Notes: a model not told the origin generated them from the letters alone. Positions 1-9,484 are shown, numbered from the stretch's first letter. The stretch: 64,000 bases of DNA from Pseudomonas mucidolens (GCF_900106045.1 NZ_LT629802.1:4154001-4218000); one strand, 5' to 3'. Numbers and translations: made by a program.

Positions 1-1340
1 ATCAGCGCGGCAATGGCTGAGTAGTCGACAAAACTCAGGTGCCGACAATCCAGGGTCACCTGCTCCGGATCATTGGCCGGGTCGAACTGATTGAGAAACG
101 GCGTGGTCGAGGCAAAGAACAAGGTGCCGTGCAGGCGATAGAGCTTGCTGCCGTCGGCTTCCAGATGCTCGTCGGCGTACAGCTCGCGGGTCTGTTGCCA
201 GGCAAAATTGAGCGCCGCGATTACAATCCCGCAGAGCACCGCAGTGGCCAGGTCGGTGAAGACCGTGATCACGGTCACCGCGATGATCACCAGCACGTCG
301 TTCAGCGGTACCTTATTGATCACCCGCAGCGAGGCCCAGGCGAAGGTCTGCTGGGACACCACAAACATCACCCCGACCAGTGCAGCCAGCGGGATCCGCT
401 CGATCAGCGGCGACAGAAACAGGATAAACAACAGGATCATGACCCCGGCGAATACCCCGGAGAATCGTCCGCGTCCACCGGAACTGAGGTTGATCACCGT
501 CTGCCCGATCATCGCGCAACCGCCCATCCCGCCGAACACTCCGGAGACCATGTTGGCGGCACCCAGCGCCACGCTTTCGCGGTCCGGGAAACCACGGCTC
601 TCGGTGATTTCGTCGGTGAGGTTGAGGGTCAGCAGGGTTTCCAGCAAGCCGACCATGGCCATCAAGAACGCATAAGGCGCGATGATGCCGAGGGTTTCCA
701 GGGTCCACGGAATCTGCGGCAAGGCAAAGCTCGGCAGGCCGCCGGCGATATGCGCCATATCGCCCAAGGTGCGCGTGGGCAGGCCCAGCAGGTACACCGC
801 CAACCCTACGCCAAGGATCGCCACCAAGGCCGGCGGCACCGCCCGGGTCAGGCGCGGCAGCAGATAGACGATAGCCATGGTCGCAATCACCAGCCCGGTC
901 ATCACATACAACGCTGTGCCGCTAAGCCAGGTTTCGCCGCTCTTGAAGTGTTCAAGCTGGGCCAGGGCGATGATGATCGCCAGGCCATTGACGAAACCCA
1001 GCATCACCGGGTGCGGCACCATGCGTACAAGCTTGCCCAGGCGCAGCAGGCCGAAGGCGACCATGATCAAGCCGCCCAGCAACACCGTGGCCAACAAGTA
1101 CTCCACGCCGTGTTGCACCACCAGCGCGACGATCACCACCGCCATCGATCCCGCTGCACCGGAGACCATGCCCGGCCGACCGCCGAACAATGCGGTCAGG
1201 GTGCAAATGATGAATGCGCCGTAGAGCCCCATCAACGGATTGAGGTGGGCCACCAGGGCGAAGGCGATGCATTCGGGCAGCAAAGCGAAAGAGGTGGTGA
1301 GTCCGGCCAAGGCGTCGGTGCGCAGACGAGTGAGTTTCAT
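1..1340 (-). CDS. SulP-family inorganic anion transporter (C-terminus cut by window edge)
   Basis: Translating the minus strand from the ATG at 1340 gives about 446 codons, open to the left edge. The protein begins MKLTRLRTDALAGLTTSFAL and carries many hydrophobic segments typical of the SulP (sulfate permease/SLC26) fold, with motifs such as FGGRPGMVSGAAGS and a central GGMGGCAMIGQTVINLSSGG stretch. The last visible part (VTLDCRHLSFVDYSAIAAL) is the start of a cytoplasmic STAS domain, so only part of that domain is missing. Family members move sulfate, bicarbonate or other anions across the inner membrane. Substrate cannot be read from sequence. No neighbour shares its strand closely enough to define an operon. 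Confidence 0.9.
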   Translation of the reverse strand, partial: MKLTRLRTDALAGLTTSFALLPECIAFALVAHLNPLMGLYGAFIICTLTALFGGRPGMVSGAAGSMAVVIVALVVQHGVEYLLATVLLGGLIMVAFGLLRLGKLVRMVPHPVMLGFVNGLAIIIALAQLEHFKSGETWLSGTALYVMTGLVIATMAIVYLLPRLTRAVPPALVAILGVGLAVYLLGLPTRTLGDMAHIAGGLPSFALPQIPWTLETLGIIAPYAFLMAMVGLLETLLTLNLTDEITESRGFPDRESVALGAANMVSGVFGGMGGCAMIGQTVINLSSGGRGRFSGVFAGVMILLFILFLSPLIERIPLAALVGVMFVVSQQTFAWASLRVINKVPLNDVLVIIAVTVITVFTDLATAVLCGIVIAALNFAWQQTRELYADEHLEADGSKLYRLHGTLFFASTTPFLNQFDPANDPEQVTLDCRHLSFVDYSAIAAL

Positions 1341-1422
1341 GGATTACCGGGGCGTCGCGGAAAATGAGGGGCGGATGGTACGGAATTGAGCGAAGCGGGG
1401 CCAGCGCTGCTGATCGCTGCCG

Positions 1423-2319
1423 TCAGCACGCGTAACGGGCCAACTTGTCCTGGATGAAGTCCAAAAAGCACTGAATGCGCAGGGCAAGCTGCGAGTTACG
1501 GTAGTACACGGCGTTGATCGGCTGGCGATAGCCGCTGTTGAACGGCTCCAGGACCACCTGCAGGCGCCCGGTCTGAATGTCTTCGCTGGTCATGAAATGC
1601 GACAGGCAGGCTATTCCCTGCCCTTGCAGCGCCAACTGGCGCAGGGTTTCACCGCTGGAAGCGGCAAGGCCTGGCTGGATCAGCCAACGATCGCCCTCCG
1701 GATGACGCAGCGGCCAATGGTTGAGGGTTTCGGTCTGGGTAAAGCCCAAGAGCATGTGGTCAGCCAACTCGGCCACCGTGGTCGGCGTGCCGTGTTGTTC
1801 CAGATAGGCAGGGCTGGCCAGGATATGCAACGGGCTACAGCCCAGGGCACGGGCGTGCAAGGTCGAGTCCGCCAGCGTACCGATACGGATCGCGATGTCA
1901 GTGCTTTGCTCCAGCAGGTCGATGATCAGGTCGTTGCTGTTCAACTCCAACTGGATGTGCGGGTACAAGCGCCGAAATTCGGCAATGTATGGCACGACCG
2001 CATGCAGCATGAACGGTGACGCCGCGTTGATCCGCAGCCGCCCGGAAGGCGTTTGCCGGTGCGAAGACAGGCGCTCCTCCAACTCGTCCATTTGCGCCAG
2101 GATCACCTTGGCCCGCTCGAAGAAATACTTGCCCTCTTCGGTCAGGTCCATGCGCCGCGTGGTGCGGTTGATCAGCGTGGTGTCGAGCTTGGCCTCCAGG
2201 CGCGACAACGTGCGGCTGACCGCCGAGGGGGTTTGCCCGATCTGTTCGGCGGCCGCGGAAATCGATCCGCACTCAATGACGCAGACGAATATCTGTAGCT
2301 CATCGGATCGGGCTTTCAA
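1423..2319 (-). CDS. LysR-family transcriptional regulator
   Basis: This 298-residue protein has the LysR layout: an N-terminal winged helix-turn-helix (about residues 5-65, with ECGSISAAAEQIGQTPSAVS as the recognition region) and a substrate-binding-like effector domain (about 90-295). The start is a TTG at 2319, chosen because the AGAGGA ribosome-binding site lies about seven bases upstream and no ATG fits. It lies 41 bp downstream of the mdaB-like gene on the same strand, so the two may be co-transcribed, and the regulator may respond to quinone or oxidative stress. That role is inferred from position only. The sequence gives no ligand. Confidence 0.88.
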   Translation of the reverse strand: MKARSDELQIFVCVIECGSISAAAEQIGQTPSAVSRTLSRLEAKLDTTLINRTTRRMDLTEEGKYFFERAKVILAQMDELEERLSSHRQTPSGRLRINAASPFMLHAVVPYIAEFRRLYPHIQLELNSNDLIIDLLEQSTDIAIRIGTLADSTLHARALGCSPLHILASPAYLEQHGTPTTVAELADHMLLGFTQTETLNHWPLRHPEGDRWLIQPGLAASSGETLRQLALQGQGIACLSHFMTSEDIQTGRLQVVLEPFNSGYRQPINAVYYRNSQLALRIQCFLDFIQDKLARYAC

Positions 2320-2360
2320 GGTGAGTCCTCTTTAATACGGCTGCCGGGATACTAGCCGCG

Positions 2361-2951
2361 TTACAGACTCAGGTTAAACACTTGAGCCAGATGTTGCTCG
2401 TAACGAACCACATCGGCCTCGATGGCCGGGCGCTTCATCACGTCCACGCTGAGGAAGGTCGGCAAGCCACGCATGCCCAGGAATTGATTGGCCTTGTGGA
2501 ACGGGAAATACACCGCGTCCACGCCCTTGGCTTCGAAGAAATCGCTCGGATCGTCGAATGCTGCCTGCGGGGCGTTCCAGGTCAGCGACAGCATGTAATG
2601 CTTGCCCTGGATCAGGCCACCGCTGCCGTATTTCTGTGACGCATCGGAACGGGTGCGGCCATCGCTCGCATACAGGCTGCCGTGGCCTTCGGTAAACACT
2701 TCATCGATGTACTTCTTGACGATCCACGGCGCGCCCATCCACCAGCCAGGCATTTGGTAGATGATCACGTCGGCCCAAAGAAACTTCGCCACCTCTTCAG
2801 CCACGTCATAACCCTGATCGATGTGGGTCACTTTTACATCGATGCCGCCACGATCCAACAGCGCCAGCGCAGCATCGTGCAGGGTGTTGTTGTAGCGACC
2901 CTCCGAGTGGGCGAATTGCTTGCCACCGTTGAGCAACAGTACTTTTTTCAT
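2361..2951 (-). CDS. mdaB: MdaB-type NAD(P)H:quinone oxidoreductase
   Basis: A 196-residue flavodoxin-fold protein close to MdaB/KefF-type quinone reductases. The N-terminus MKKVLLLNGGKQFAHSEGR forms the FMN phosphate-binding region, QMPGWWMGAPWIVKKYIDEV is the conserved family core, and a GSGGLIQGKHYMLSLTWNAP segment follows. The family reduces quinones by two electrons with NAD(P)H and an FMN or FAD cofactor in the cytosol, which avoids semiquinone radicals. Length matches the family. A LysR gene follows on the same strand. The start is the ATG at 2951, and the upstream ribosome-binding site is weak. Confidence 0.88.
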   Translation of the reverse strand: MKKVLLLNGGKQFAHSEGRYNNTLHDAALALLDRGGIDVKVTHIDQGYDVAEEVAKFLWADVIIYQMPGWWMGAPWIVKKYIDEVFTEGHGSLYASDGRTRSDASQKYGSGGLIQGKHYMLSLTWNAPQAAFDDPSDFFEAKGVDAVYFPFHKANQFLGMRGLPTFLSVDVMKRPAIEADVVRYEQHLAQVFNLSL

Positions 2952-3083
2952 GGGGAACGAACCTGAAGTTAAGAATGTATAGCCTCAGGTTATCGATTAC
3001 ATCGGCGCTGAATAAGCCTGGTCTCGGTAAAATACATTTGACTGAAACGCACGAATCAAATGGCAATTGTTGCTTTATCAGCT

Positions 3084-3848
3084 TTACCCGCTTATCAGCA
3101 AATGCCCGCCCAACGCCGCCATCCCGATAAAGAACACGCGCTTGAAGAGTGTCGCGCTGATGCGCTGACGTACGCTTTGCCCCAACCACATGCCGAGTAG
3201 AGCCGGCATCAGCGCCAGGAATGAGGCATTGATTTCGCCACTGCCCAGGTTGCCGCGCCAGAACAGGCCAGCCGCCAGGGCCAGGGTAGAAACGCTAAAC
3301 GACAAGCCCAGGGCTTGTACCAGTTGATCGCGATTCAAACCCAAGGCTTGCAGATAGGGCACGGCTGGAATCACGAACACACCGGTGGCCGAGGTGATGA
3401 TCCCCGTCACCAGGCCGCACATCGGTCCCAGCCAGCGCTCGACCGCAGGTTTTACCTGCAACCGGGGCAAAAACAGCCCGCTCAAGGCATATGCCAGCAA
3501 CGCGGCGCCCAATGCGCGCACCACCTCGTCTCCAGCCTCCATACCCAGCCATGCAGAACCGAGGCCCGTGCCGAAAAGAATCAACAGGAGCATGGGCCAC
3601 AGGCGCCTGATCAACACCCTCAAATGGCCCCCGGACGCCAGTTGCCACAGATTGGTGACCATCGACGGAATAATCAGCAAGGCGGCAGCCTGCGGCGGTA
3701 GCATAGCCAACCCCAGCAGGCCCATGGCGACAGTGGGCAAGCCAAGACCGATGACACCTTTGACGGCGCCAGCCAGCACAAAGGTACCAATGACCAGTAA
3801 AGTCGGGGTCGGACCGAGGTTCTGGTAAAACCCTAGGAAGGTATTCAT
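3084..3848 (-). CDS. TauE/SafE-family sulfite/anion exporter
   Basis: A 254-residue membrane protein when started at the ATG at 3848 (MNTFLGFYQNLGPTPTLL). The open frame continues upstream, but that part is charged and unlike the family. It has about eight hydrophobic segments and the family repeats AGAVKGVIGLGLPTVAMGLL and GLVTGIITSATGVFVIPAVP. TauE/SafE proteins are inner-membrane exporters of sulfite, sulfoacetate or related organic anions. The real substrate is unknown. It is divergent from a LysR gene with about 121 bp between the starts, a standard arrangement for regulation by that LysR protein. Confidence 0.88.
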   Translation of the reverse strand: MNTFLGFYQNLGPTPTLLVIGTFVLAGAVKGVIGLGLPTVAMGLLGLAMLPPQAAALLIIPSMVTNLWQLASGGHLRVLIRRLWPMLLLILFGTGLGSAWLGMEAGDEVVRALGAALLAYALSGLFLPRLQVKPAVERWLGPMCGLVTGIITSATGVFVIPAVPYLQALGLNRDQLVQALGLSFSVSTLALAAGLFWRGNLGSGEINASFLALMPALLGMWLGQSVRQRISATLFKRVFFIGMAALGGHLLISG

Positions 3849-3969
3849 GGGGGGATTCTGCAGGTTTGGTGCAGGGTTGGAAATTCGCCATATACTGAGG
3901 CAGCCTCTTGTTTTACGTGAGGCTAATGGTCTTATCGCGAGCAAGCCCCGGCACCCGAGAATTCAAGCC

Positions 3970-4866
3970 ATGCACGTTGACCTGATCGACCTTCGTCTCT
4001 ATCTGCACATTCTCGACACCGGCAACATCACCGCCGGGGCCGCACGCAGCCATCTGTCCCTGGCCGCCGCCAGTGCGCGGATTCGCGCGATGGAAGCTTC
4101 ATTGGGCATTGAGTTTCTCCAGCGTGGCCGCCGTGGCGTGACCCCGACCGCTGCCGGCAAGGCCCTGGCCCGTCATGCGCGCCTGCTGTTGCAACAAGCC
4201 GAGCGCATGCAACAAGACCTGACGGAATACGCCAAGGGCGTCAAAGGCCAGGTACGCTTGCTGTGTAACACCACGGCCATCAGCGAATACCTGCCGGAAC
4301 GCCTGGCTGATTTTCTCTGCCAACACCCCAACCTCGATATAGACCTGCAAGAGTTGCCGAGCCTGCGCATTACCCACGCCTTGCGCCAAGGCGTGGCAGA
4401 CCTGGGGATCATTTCCGATGCGGTAGATACCTACGGTTTGCAGACTCGGCACTTTCACGATGATCCGCTGGTGCTGATCGTACCGCTTGGGCATCCGTTG
4501 AGCGCGACGCCGGCGAGCTTCATCGAGAGCCTGCAATACGACCATGTGGGCTTGGCTGCTGACAGTGCGCTGGCGGTGTACCTGGAGGAGCAGGCGCTAC
4601 ACGCCGGTTTTCGCTTGCAGACGCGGATTCGCGCCGACGCTTTTGATGGATTGATTCGCATGGTCGCCCGTGGAGCAGGCCTGGGCATTGTGCCGCAAGC
4701 CGCACTGCAGCGCTGGTCTCATCTACAAGGCTTCAAGGCCCAGCCCCTGAACGAGGAATGGGCCTGTCGCAGCTTGCTGTTATGCGCCCGTTCGTTCGAG
4801 CAGTTGCCGGGTTACGCCAAGGCGTTGCTCGAGGCTTTGTCCGCACCCTTGCGGAAGAACGCGTAA
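3970..4866 (+). CDS. LysR-family transcriptional regulator, divergent from the TauE/SafE exporter
   Basis: Started at the ATG at 3970 (MHVDLIDLRLYLHILDTGN), the protein has 298 residues. The longer frame upstream overlaps the divergent exporter start and is not LysR-like. The N-terminal helix-turn-helix includes GNITAGAARSHLSLAAASAR, and the effector domain runs from about residue 90. This subgroup often sits beside TauE/SafE exporters or molybdate-type genes. By position it probably controls the exporter gene from the shared 121-bp intergenic region. Its 3-prime end overlaps the convergent permease gene by 55 bp. Confidence 0.9.
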   Translation: MHVDLIDLRLYLHILDTGNITAGAARSHLSLAAASARIRAMEASLGIEFLQRGRRGVTPTAAGKALARHARLLLQQAERMQQDLTEYAKGVKGQVRLLCNTTAISEYLPERLADFLCQHPNLDIDLQELPSLRITHALRQGVADLGIISDAVDTYGLQTRHFHDDPLVLIVPLGHPLSATPASFIESLQYDHVGLAADSALAVYLEEQALHAGFRLQTRIRADAFDGLIRMVARGAGLGIVPQAALQRWSHLQGFKAQPLNEEWACRSLLLCARSFEQLPGYAKALLEALSAPLRKNA

Positions 4867-6218
4867 TACACCGCCGAAAGAATCACCAGGAACGGTACGC
4901 CGAACACCAGGGTCATCTTGAGCGCCTCGGTGAAATAGGTGGTGATCATCACCGCGCCCATCAGCACCAGCCCCAGCAGTGTGCTGCAGGGAAACCAGCG
5001 CAGCTCGAACGACAGCTTCGGCCCGCCGTGGCGCTTGCGGTAGCGGCGGAAGAAAAAGTGCGTCAGGAAGATCATGAACCAGGTGAAAATCGCGCCAAAC
5101 ATCGAGATCGCCATCATCAGCGTGAACGAGCTTTCCGGGTACACCACGTTGAGCAGTGTGGCCAGGGCGATGCCTGAACTGGACAACAACAAGGCGTTCA
5201 GCGGGATCCCGCTCTTGCTTAACGCCCCCATGGATTTGGGCGCAAAACCGGCGCGGGACAGGCTGAACATCATGCGGGTGGTGATGTACAGTTGACTGTT
5301 CATCGCCGACAGCGCGGCGATCAGGATCACGAAGTTCATCACCCCGGTCGCGCCGGGAATGCCAATGGTCTGCATCACCGTGACGAACGGGCTCTGGGTT
5401 TGACCGGCCTGGGTCCACGGCACGATGGCCAGCATCAGCGCCAACGTCAGCAGGTAAAACACCACCAGGCGCACGATGGTCGCGCGGAAGGCTTTTTTCA
5501 CCGCCTGCTCGGGGTCGGCTGCCTCCCCGGCGGCCACCGCGATCATTTCCACGCTCAAGTAGCTGAAGATCGACACGATCACCGCAATCCACATACCGCT
5601 CAGGCCATTCGGGAAAAAGCCACCATGGGCCGTGTAATTCTGTACCCCGTACTCTGGATTGCCCGAGCCGAACACCACATACACCGCCAGGATGATGAAG
5701 CCGACGATGGCGCTGATCTTGATCGTAGAGAACCAGTACTCAAAGGTGCCGAAGGTCTTGACGCTGATGGCGTTAAGCACGATCAGCACACTGGAGAACG
5801 ACACGATCCACACCCATTCCGGAACGTTGGCGAACCAGTACTTCATATACATCGCCACCGCCGTGACCTCGGCGCCCACCGCCAGCACAATCGCGGCCCA
5901 GTAGGCATACCGCACCAGAAAACCGGCCAAGGGGCTCACATAGAACTCGGCGTAGGCACCAAAAGAACCGGACGTGGAATGCGCCACCGTCATCTCCGCC
6001 AAACAGCCCATCAGCAGCAAGGTAATCAGCGCACCGATGGCATAGCTGACCAGCACGCTGGGGCCGGCATAACCGATGGCGTAGGCGCTGCCCATGAACA
6101 GGCCGGTGCCGATGGCGCCACCGATGGCGATCATGCTCATCTGCCCGGAGGTGAGCTGGCGCCGCAGGCCCAGTTCGCGATTGGTGATTTTTGCAAAGCC
6201 GTTATCTGGCGTGGTCAC
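4812..6218 (-). CDS. Amino-acid permease, APC superfamily
   Basis: A 468-residue, 12-segment amino-acid transporter. The TM1 signature GGAIGTGLFMGSAYAIGYAG and the segment SYLSVEMIAVAAGEAADPEQ place it in the APC amino-acid transporter (AAT) family, which imports amino acids with protons. The GTG at 6218 is preferred as start because AAAGGGG lies about nine bases upstream. An in-frame ATG at 6260 would add 14 residues. It lies downstream of kynU on the same strand, separated by a REPIN. A role in uptake of tryptophan or a kynurenine-pathway intermediate is possible but only inferred. The end overlaps the convergent LysR gene. Confidence 0.88.
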   Translation of the reverse strand: MTTPDNGFAKITNRELGLRRQLTSGQMSMIAIGGAIGTGLFMGSAYAIGYAGPSVLVSYAIGALITLLLMGCLAEMTVAHSTSGSFGAYAEFYVSPLAGFLVRYAYWAAIVLAVGAEVTAVAMYMKYWFANVPEWVWIVSFSSVLIVLNAISVKTFGTFEYWFSTIKISAIVGFIILAVYVVFGSGNPEYGVQNYTAHGGFFPNGLSGMWIAVIVSIFSYLSVEMIAVAAGEAADPEQAVKKAFRATIVRLVVFYLLTLALMLAIVPWTQAGQTQSPFVTVMQTIGIPGATGVMNFVILIAALSAMNSQLYITTRMMFSLSRAGFAPKSMGALSKSGIPLNALLLSSSGIALATLLNVVYPESSFTLMMAISMFGAIFTWFMIFLTHFFFRRYRKRHGGPKLSFELRWFPCSTLLGLVLMGAVMITTYFTEALKMTLVFGVPFLVILSAVYYAFFRKGADKASSNALA

Positions 6219-6266
6219 GTGACGTGCCCCTTTATTATTGTGATTGCACACGAAGCTCATATTTTC

Positions 6267-6366
6267 TGTAGAAGCGAGCTTGCTCGCGAAGATCGTGAAC
6301 GATGACGCTGGCACTCTGGATGAACCCATCGTTCTCGGGGTTTTCGCGAGCAAGCTCGCGCCTACA
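6267..6366. repeat. REPIN (paired REP palindromes, GAGCGAGCTTGCTCGCGA type)
   Basis: Two inverted REP units, TGTAGAAGCGAGCTTGCTCG on the left and its near-inverse ending CGCGCCTACA on the right, flank a short non-conserved loop. This is the usual form of RAYT-mobilised REPIN elements in fluorescent Pseudomonas. It sits between kynU and the downstream permease and could act as a transcription attenuator or mRNA-stabilising hairpin. Confidence 0.85.
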
Positions 6367-6381
6367 GGGGACGTGTTGTTT

Positions 6382-7632
6382 TTACGTAACGCTGTGGCGC
6401 ACTTTGAATTGCGGCTGGTCCCAGGTTTTGCCATCGAGGATTTCGCCAAGGATTTCTACCGCATCCCACACCTCGGTGAAGCGGGTGTATAGCGGGGTAA
6501 AGCCAAAGCGCATGATCTTCGGCTCGCGATAATCGCCAATCACGCCACGTGCAATCAGCGCCTGGACGATGGCGTAGCCTTGCGGATGTTCAAAGCTCAC
6601 ATGACTGCCACGCTTGGCATGGTCGAGCGGGGTAATCAGCGTCAGGTCATGGGCGGCGCAACGGCTGTGCACCAGCTCGATAAACAGGTCGGTCAGCGCC
6701 AGGGACTTGGTGCGCAGGCTGGCCATATCGGTCTGGGCAAAAATATCCAGGCCACATTCAACCATCGCCAGCGAGGTAATCGGCTGGGTCCCGCAGAGGT
6801 AGCGGGTGATGCCCTGCCCCGGCGCATAGTGAGGTTCCATCGCGAACTGCCGGCTATGCCCGAACCAGCCCGACAACGGCTGGCGCGCACACTCCACCAA
6901 CGCCGGGTTGACCCAGGCAAACGCCTGGGAACCCGGCCCGCCGTTGAGGTATTTGTAGGTGCAGCCGATAGCGTAATCGGCCCCCGCCTGATGCAGATCG
7001 ATCGGCACCGCGCCGGCCGAATGCGCCAGGTCCCAGATGGTCAACGCGCCACATTCATGGCTCATGGCCGTCAGCGCCTGCATGTCATGCATGTAGCCGG
7101 TCTTGTGGTTGACGTGGGTGATCATCACCACCGCCGTGTCCTCATCGATGGCTTGCGGCAGCTCCTCGGGACTGTTGACCAGACGCAGGGAATAACCCTG
7201 CTGCAGCAACTCGGCCAGGCCTTCGGCGATGTACAGGTCGGTCGGAAAGTTGCTGGCCTCGCTGACGATGATCTTACGCTGCGGCTGGCGTTGACGCTGC
7301 ACGGTCACGGCGGCACTCAGTACCTTGAACAGGTTGATGGAAGTGGTATCGGTAATCACCACTTCAGCGTCGCGCGCACCGATCAGCGGCGCCAAGCGAT
7401 TGCCCAGGCGCTGTGCCAGGTCGGCCCAGCCGGCACTGTTCCAACTGCGGATCAAACCATTGCCCCACTCTTCGACGATCACCGCCTGCGCACGCGCCAA
7501 CGCCGCCACCGGACGCGCACCGAGGGAGTTGCCATCGAGGTAGATCACCCCGTCGGGCAGGGCGAACTGCTCGCGCAAGGGGGCCAGGGGATCCTGTTCA
7601 TCGAGGGCCAGGCAATGGGTTCGGGTGGTCAT
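6382..7632 (-). CDS. kynU: Kynureninase
   Basis: A 416-residue PLP enzyme of fold type I that hydrolyses L-kynurenine to anthranilate and L-alanine, the third step of tryptophan degradation. Family motifs are [11 protein letters not shown] near the N-terminus, WDLAHSAGA with the PLP-contacting Asp, and [16 protein letters not shown] with the Schiff-base Lys. The [20 protein letters not shown] region near the C-terminus binds substrate. The ATG at 7632 is chosen over an upstream TTG because AGGA lies six bases before it. It is divergent from kynR. kynBA, encoding the two earlier steps, lies 5 kb away past the decayed cat locus. Confidence 0.95.
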   Translation of the reverse strand: MTTRTHCLALDEQDPLAPLREQFALPDGVIYLDGNSLGARPVAALARAQAVIVEEWGNGLIRSWNSAGWADLAQRLGNRLAPLIGARDAEVVITDTTSINLFKVLSAAVTVQRQRQPQRKIIVSEASNFPTDLYIAEGLAELLQQGYSLRLVNSPEELPQAIDEDTAVVMITHVNHKTGYMHDMQALTAMSHECGALTIWDLAHSAGAVPIDLHQAGADYAIGCTYKYLNGGPGSQAFAWVNPALVECARQPLSGWFGHSRQFAMEPHYAPGQGITRYLCGTQPITSLAMVECGLDIFAQTDMASLRTKSLALTDLFIELVHSRCAAHDLTLITPLDHAKRGSHVSFEHPQGYAIVQALIARGVIGDYREPKIMRFGFTPLYTRFTEVWDAVEILGEILDGKTWDQPQFKVRHSVT

Positions 7633-7774
7633 GATCAATCCTGTTTTTGTAGTGACAATGAACCAAATAATGAACGAACTTTTGGAGAATTTTCGTGCAA
7701 AGTGCGCGGCAACAGGCTAATTAAGCTGTAGGAAATTCGAATTTAACCTGAAAATACGTGGATTTATTCTAATC
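7633..7774. promoter_or_regulatory. Divergent kynU-kynR promoter region
   Basis: This 142-bp AT-rich stretch separates the divergent starts of kynU and kynR. KynR is the known kynurenine-responsive Lrp-type activator of kyn genes in Pseudomonas, so its binding site is expected here. A GTGCAAAGTGCGCGG segment at 7695-7709 resembles AGCGCAAAGCGCGAT upstream of kynB (14334-14348). Treating this as an operator is a hypothesis. I cannot assign -10/-35 boxes with confidence. Confidence 0.45.
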
Positions 7775-8248
7775 ATGATGCTCGACGCCACCGACCTGCG
7801 TCTTCTGCACTTCCTGCAACAGGATGGGCGTATCAGCAACCAGGAATTGGCGGAGAAAGTCGCCCTGTCGCCGTCCGCCTGCCTGCGTCGTTTGCGCCTG
7901 CTGGAGAGCGAGGGAGTCATCAGTGGCTATCGCGCCGTGCTCAATGCCGAACAGTTGGGCATTGAACTGGAAGCCATCGTCCACCTGTCGTTGCGCCAGG
8001 ACGTGGAAGATTGGCACGAGACGTTTATCAAGAAGGTCCAGGGTTGGCCGGAAGTGGCCAGCGCCTACGTGATCACCGGCGCCAGCAACTATGTATTGCG
8101 GGTCCAGGCGCGCAACCTCAAGCACTTTTCGGACTTTATCGTGAACCACCTGAACCGTACGGCGGGGGTGATGGATATACGCTCGGAGATTGTGTTGCAG
8201 AAGATCAAGGATCGGGATGACGTGTTGGACCTGGTGGTGCGCAAGTGA
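7775..8248 (+). CDS. kynR: Lrp/AsnC-family regulator of kynurenine catabolism
   Basis: A 157-residue Lrp/AsnC protein: an N-terminal helix-turn-helix (about residues 5-55, NQELAEKVALSPSACLRRLR) followed by an alpha/beta RAM ligand-binding domain (about 65-150, with VASAYVITGASNYVL). In Pseudomonas this gene, divergent from kynU or kynB, is KynR, which senses kynurenine and activates the kyn operon. The identification rests on family plus position. Two ATG codons in tandem at 7775 and 7778 leave the exact first residue open. Confidence 0.9.
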   Translation: MMLDATDLRLLHFLQQDGRISNQELAEKVALSPSACLRRLRLLESEGVISGYRAVLNAEQLGIELEAIVHLSLRQDVEDWHETFIKKVQGWPEVASAYVITGASNYVLRVQARNLKHFSDFIVNHLNRTAGVMDIRSEIVLQKIKDRDDVLDLVVRK

Positions 8249-8270
8249 GGTGGGGGGTCAGGGAAGACCG

Positions 8271-8544
8271 CCCCTCACCCTAACCCTCTCCCGGAGGTCA
8301 TAGGTATCTACACAACTTTCAGAAACTGACGAACGTCCCTGTGGCGAGCGGGCTTGTCCCGCGTAGGGCTGCGAAGCTGCCCCAAAAAACAGCTGCTACG
8401 GAGTCTCTGATACACCGCATTCGGCTTACTGGGACTGCTTCGCAGCCCGACGCGGGACAAGCCCGCTCGCCACAACAGCCCTATCTGCCTGGATTTAAGC
8501 GTTGAGGCAAAGTTGTGTAGATACCTATGCCCAGAGGGGTGAGG
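8271..8544. repeat. Nested palindromic element: REPIN inside a 21-bp inverted repeat inside an outer inverted repeat
   Basis: Most of the 306-bp gap between kynR and catA is three nested inverted repeats. The core is a REPIN (8341-8473) with GTGGCGAGCGGGCTTGTCCC and its complement. Around it are perfect 21-bp inverted arms at 8299-8319 and 8509-8529, each containing GGTATCTACACAACTTT or its complement. Outside those lies a CCCCTCACCC...GGGTGAGGGG pair (about 8271-8292 and 8534-8544). Transcripts from either side would form one long hairpin. No coding sequence is seen in it. Confidence 0.8.
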
Positions 8545-8554
8545 GGACCGCACG

Positions 8555-9484
8555 TCAATCCTCCAACGCCCGCACCCGCGGCATGCGCTTCTGCTCCGCC
8601 GCCACCACCGCCGACTGCAGTTCGAAGTCAAAATCGATCTGCGCAAACTGGCCTTCCACGCCAAACTCACGCGCCAGTATCTGATCCTCGCTGAAGCGAA
8701 TCTCTGCAATCAGTTCATCCCGCGTCGCATAAGCAAAATCATCATGCAGGTACGGATCGCCCGACAGGTTGATCTGCGTGGTCAGGTGCCGGTGGCCCGG
8801 CGCCGAGATGAAGAAGTGGATGTGCGCCGGCCGCTGGCCATGGCGCCCCAATTGATCAAGTAACTGCTGCGTCGGGCCAGTCGGCGGGCAACCGTAGCCG
8901 GACGGCACGATGCTGCGAAAACGGTAATTGCCCTGGGCATCGGTTTCGATCCGGCGTCGCAGGTTGAATTCCGATTGGCTGCCATCGAACCAGGAATAGG
9001 TGCCACCGGTGTTGGCTTGCCACACATCGACAATCGCTCCAGCCACGGGATTGCCCTGGATGTCCCGCACCTGACCGCGCATGAACAGCGGCACGCCCGG
9101 ATCGAGTCCGTCATCCAGCCGCGCCTCGTACTTGGACAGCGGCGCTCCCGCCACATACAGCGGCCCTTCGATGGTGCGCGGGGTGCTGCCGGATTTGCCG
9201 GCCTGCTCGTCCGCCGCATCCATCAACAGGTCCAGGTAATGCTCCAGGCCCAGGCCGGCGACGAGCAGCCCGGCTTCCTGGTTCTTGCCCAATTCATTAA
9301 GGTAATTGACCGCCTTCCAGAACTCTTCCGGGGTCACTTCCAGGTCTTCAATGATGTTCACCGTATCCCGCAGGATTCGGTAGATCAGCGCCTTCACCCG
9401 TGGGTTGCCGGCATCGTTGAAGTTACCGCTGACTTCTTCGAGAAATTGTTGGGCGTGGGCAGTCTGGGACAGTCGGATGGACAT
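8555..9484 (-). CDS. catA: Catechol 1,2-dioxygenase
   Basis: A 309-residue intradiol dioxygenase that opens catechol to cis,cis-muconate using non-haem Fe(III). The N-terminal helical linker domain (about 1-100) and the C-terminal beta-sandwich are both present. Iron ligands are visible in order: Tyr in GGTYSWFDGSQ, Tyr in SGYGCPPTGP, and two His in RPAHIHFFISAPGH. The ATG at 9484 follows a GAGGAG ribosome-binding site. In fluorescent pseudomonads catA normally ends a catBCA operon. Here only scars of catB and catC precede it, so catA is probably transcribed from the old catB promoter across the scar. Its product, muconate, has no next enzyme in this window. Confidence 0.95.
   Translation of the reverse strand: MSIRLSQTAHAQQFLEEVSGNFNDAGNPRVKALIYRILRDTVNIIEDLEVTPEEFWKAVNYLNELGKNQEAGLLVAGLGLEHYLDLLMDAADEQAGKSGSTPRTIEGPLYVAGAPLSKYEARLDDGLDPGVPLFMRGQVRDIQGNPVAGAIVDVWQANTGGTYSWFDGSQSEFNLRRRIETDAQGNYRFRSIVPSGYGCPPTGPTQQLLDQLGRHGQRPAHIHFFISAPGHRHLTTQINLSGDPYLHDDFAYATRDELIAEIRFSEDQILAREFGVEGQFAQIDFDFELQSAVVAAEQKRMPRVRALED

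Noticed and set aside
39..1367. A 442-codon + strand frame at the left end
   Set aside because: It is opposite the clear SulP frame, is full of His, Gln and Arg, and has no recognisable domain.
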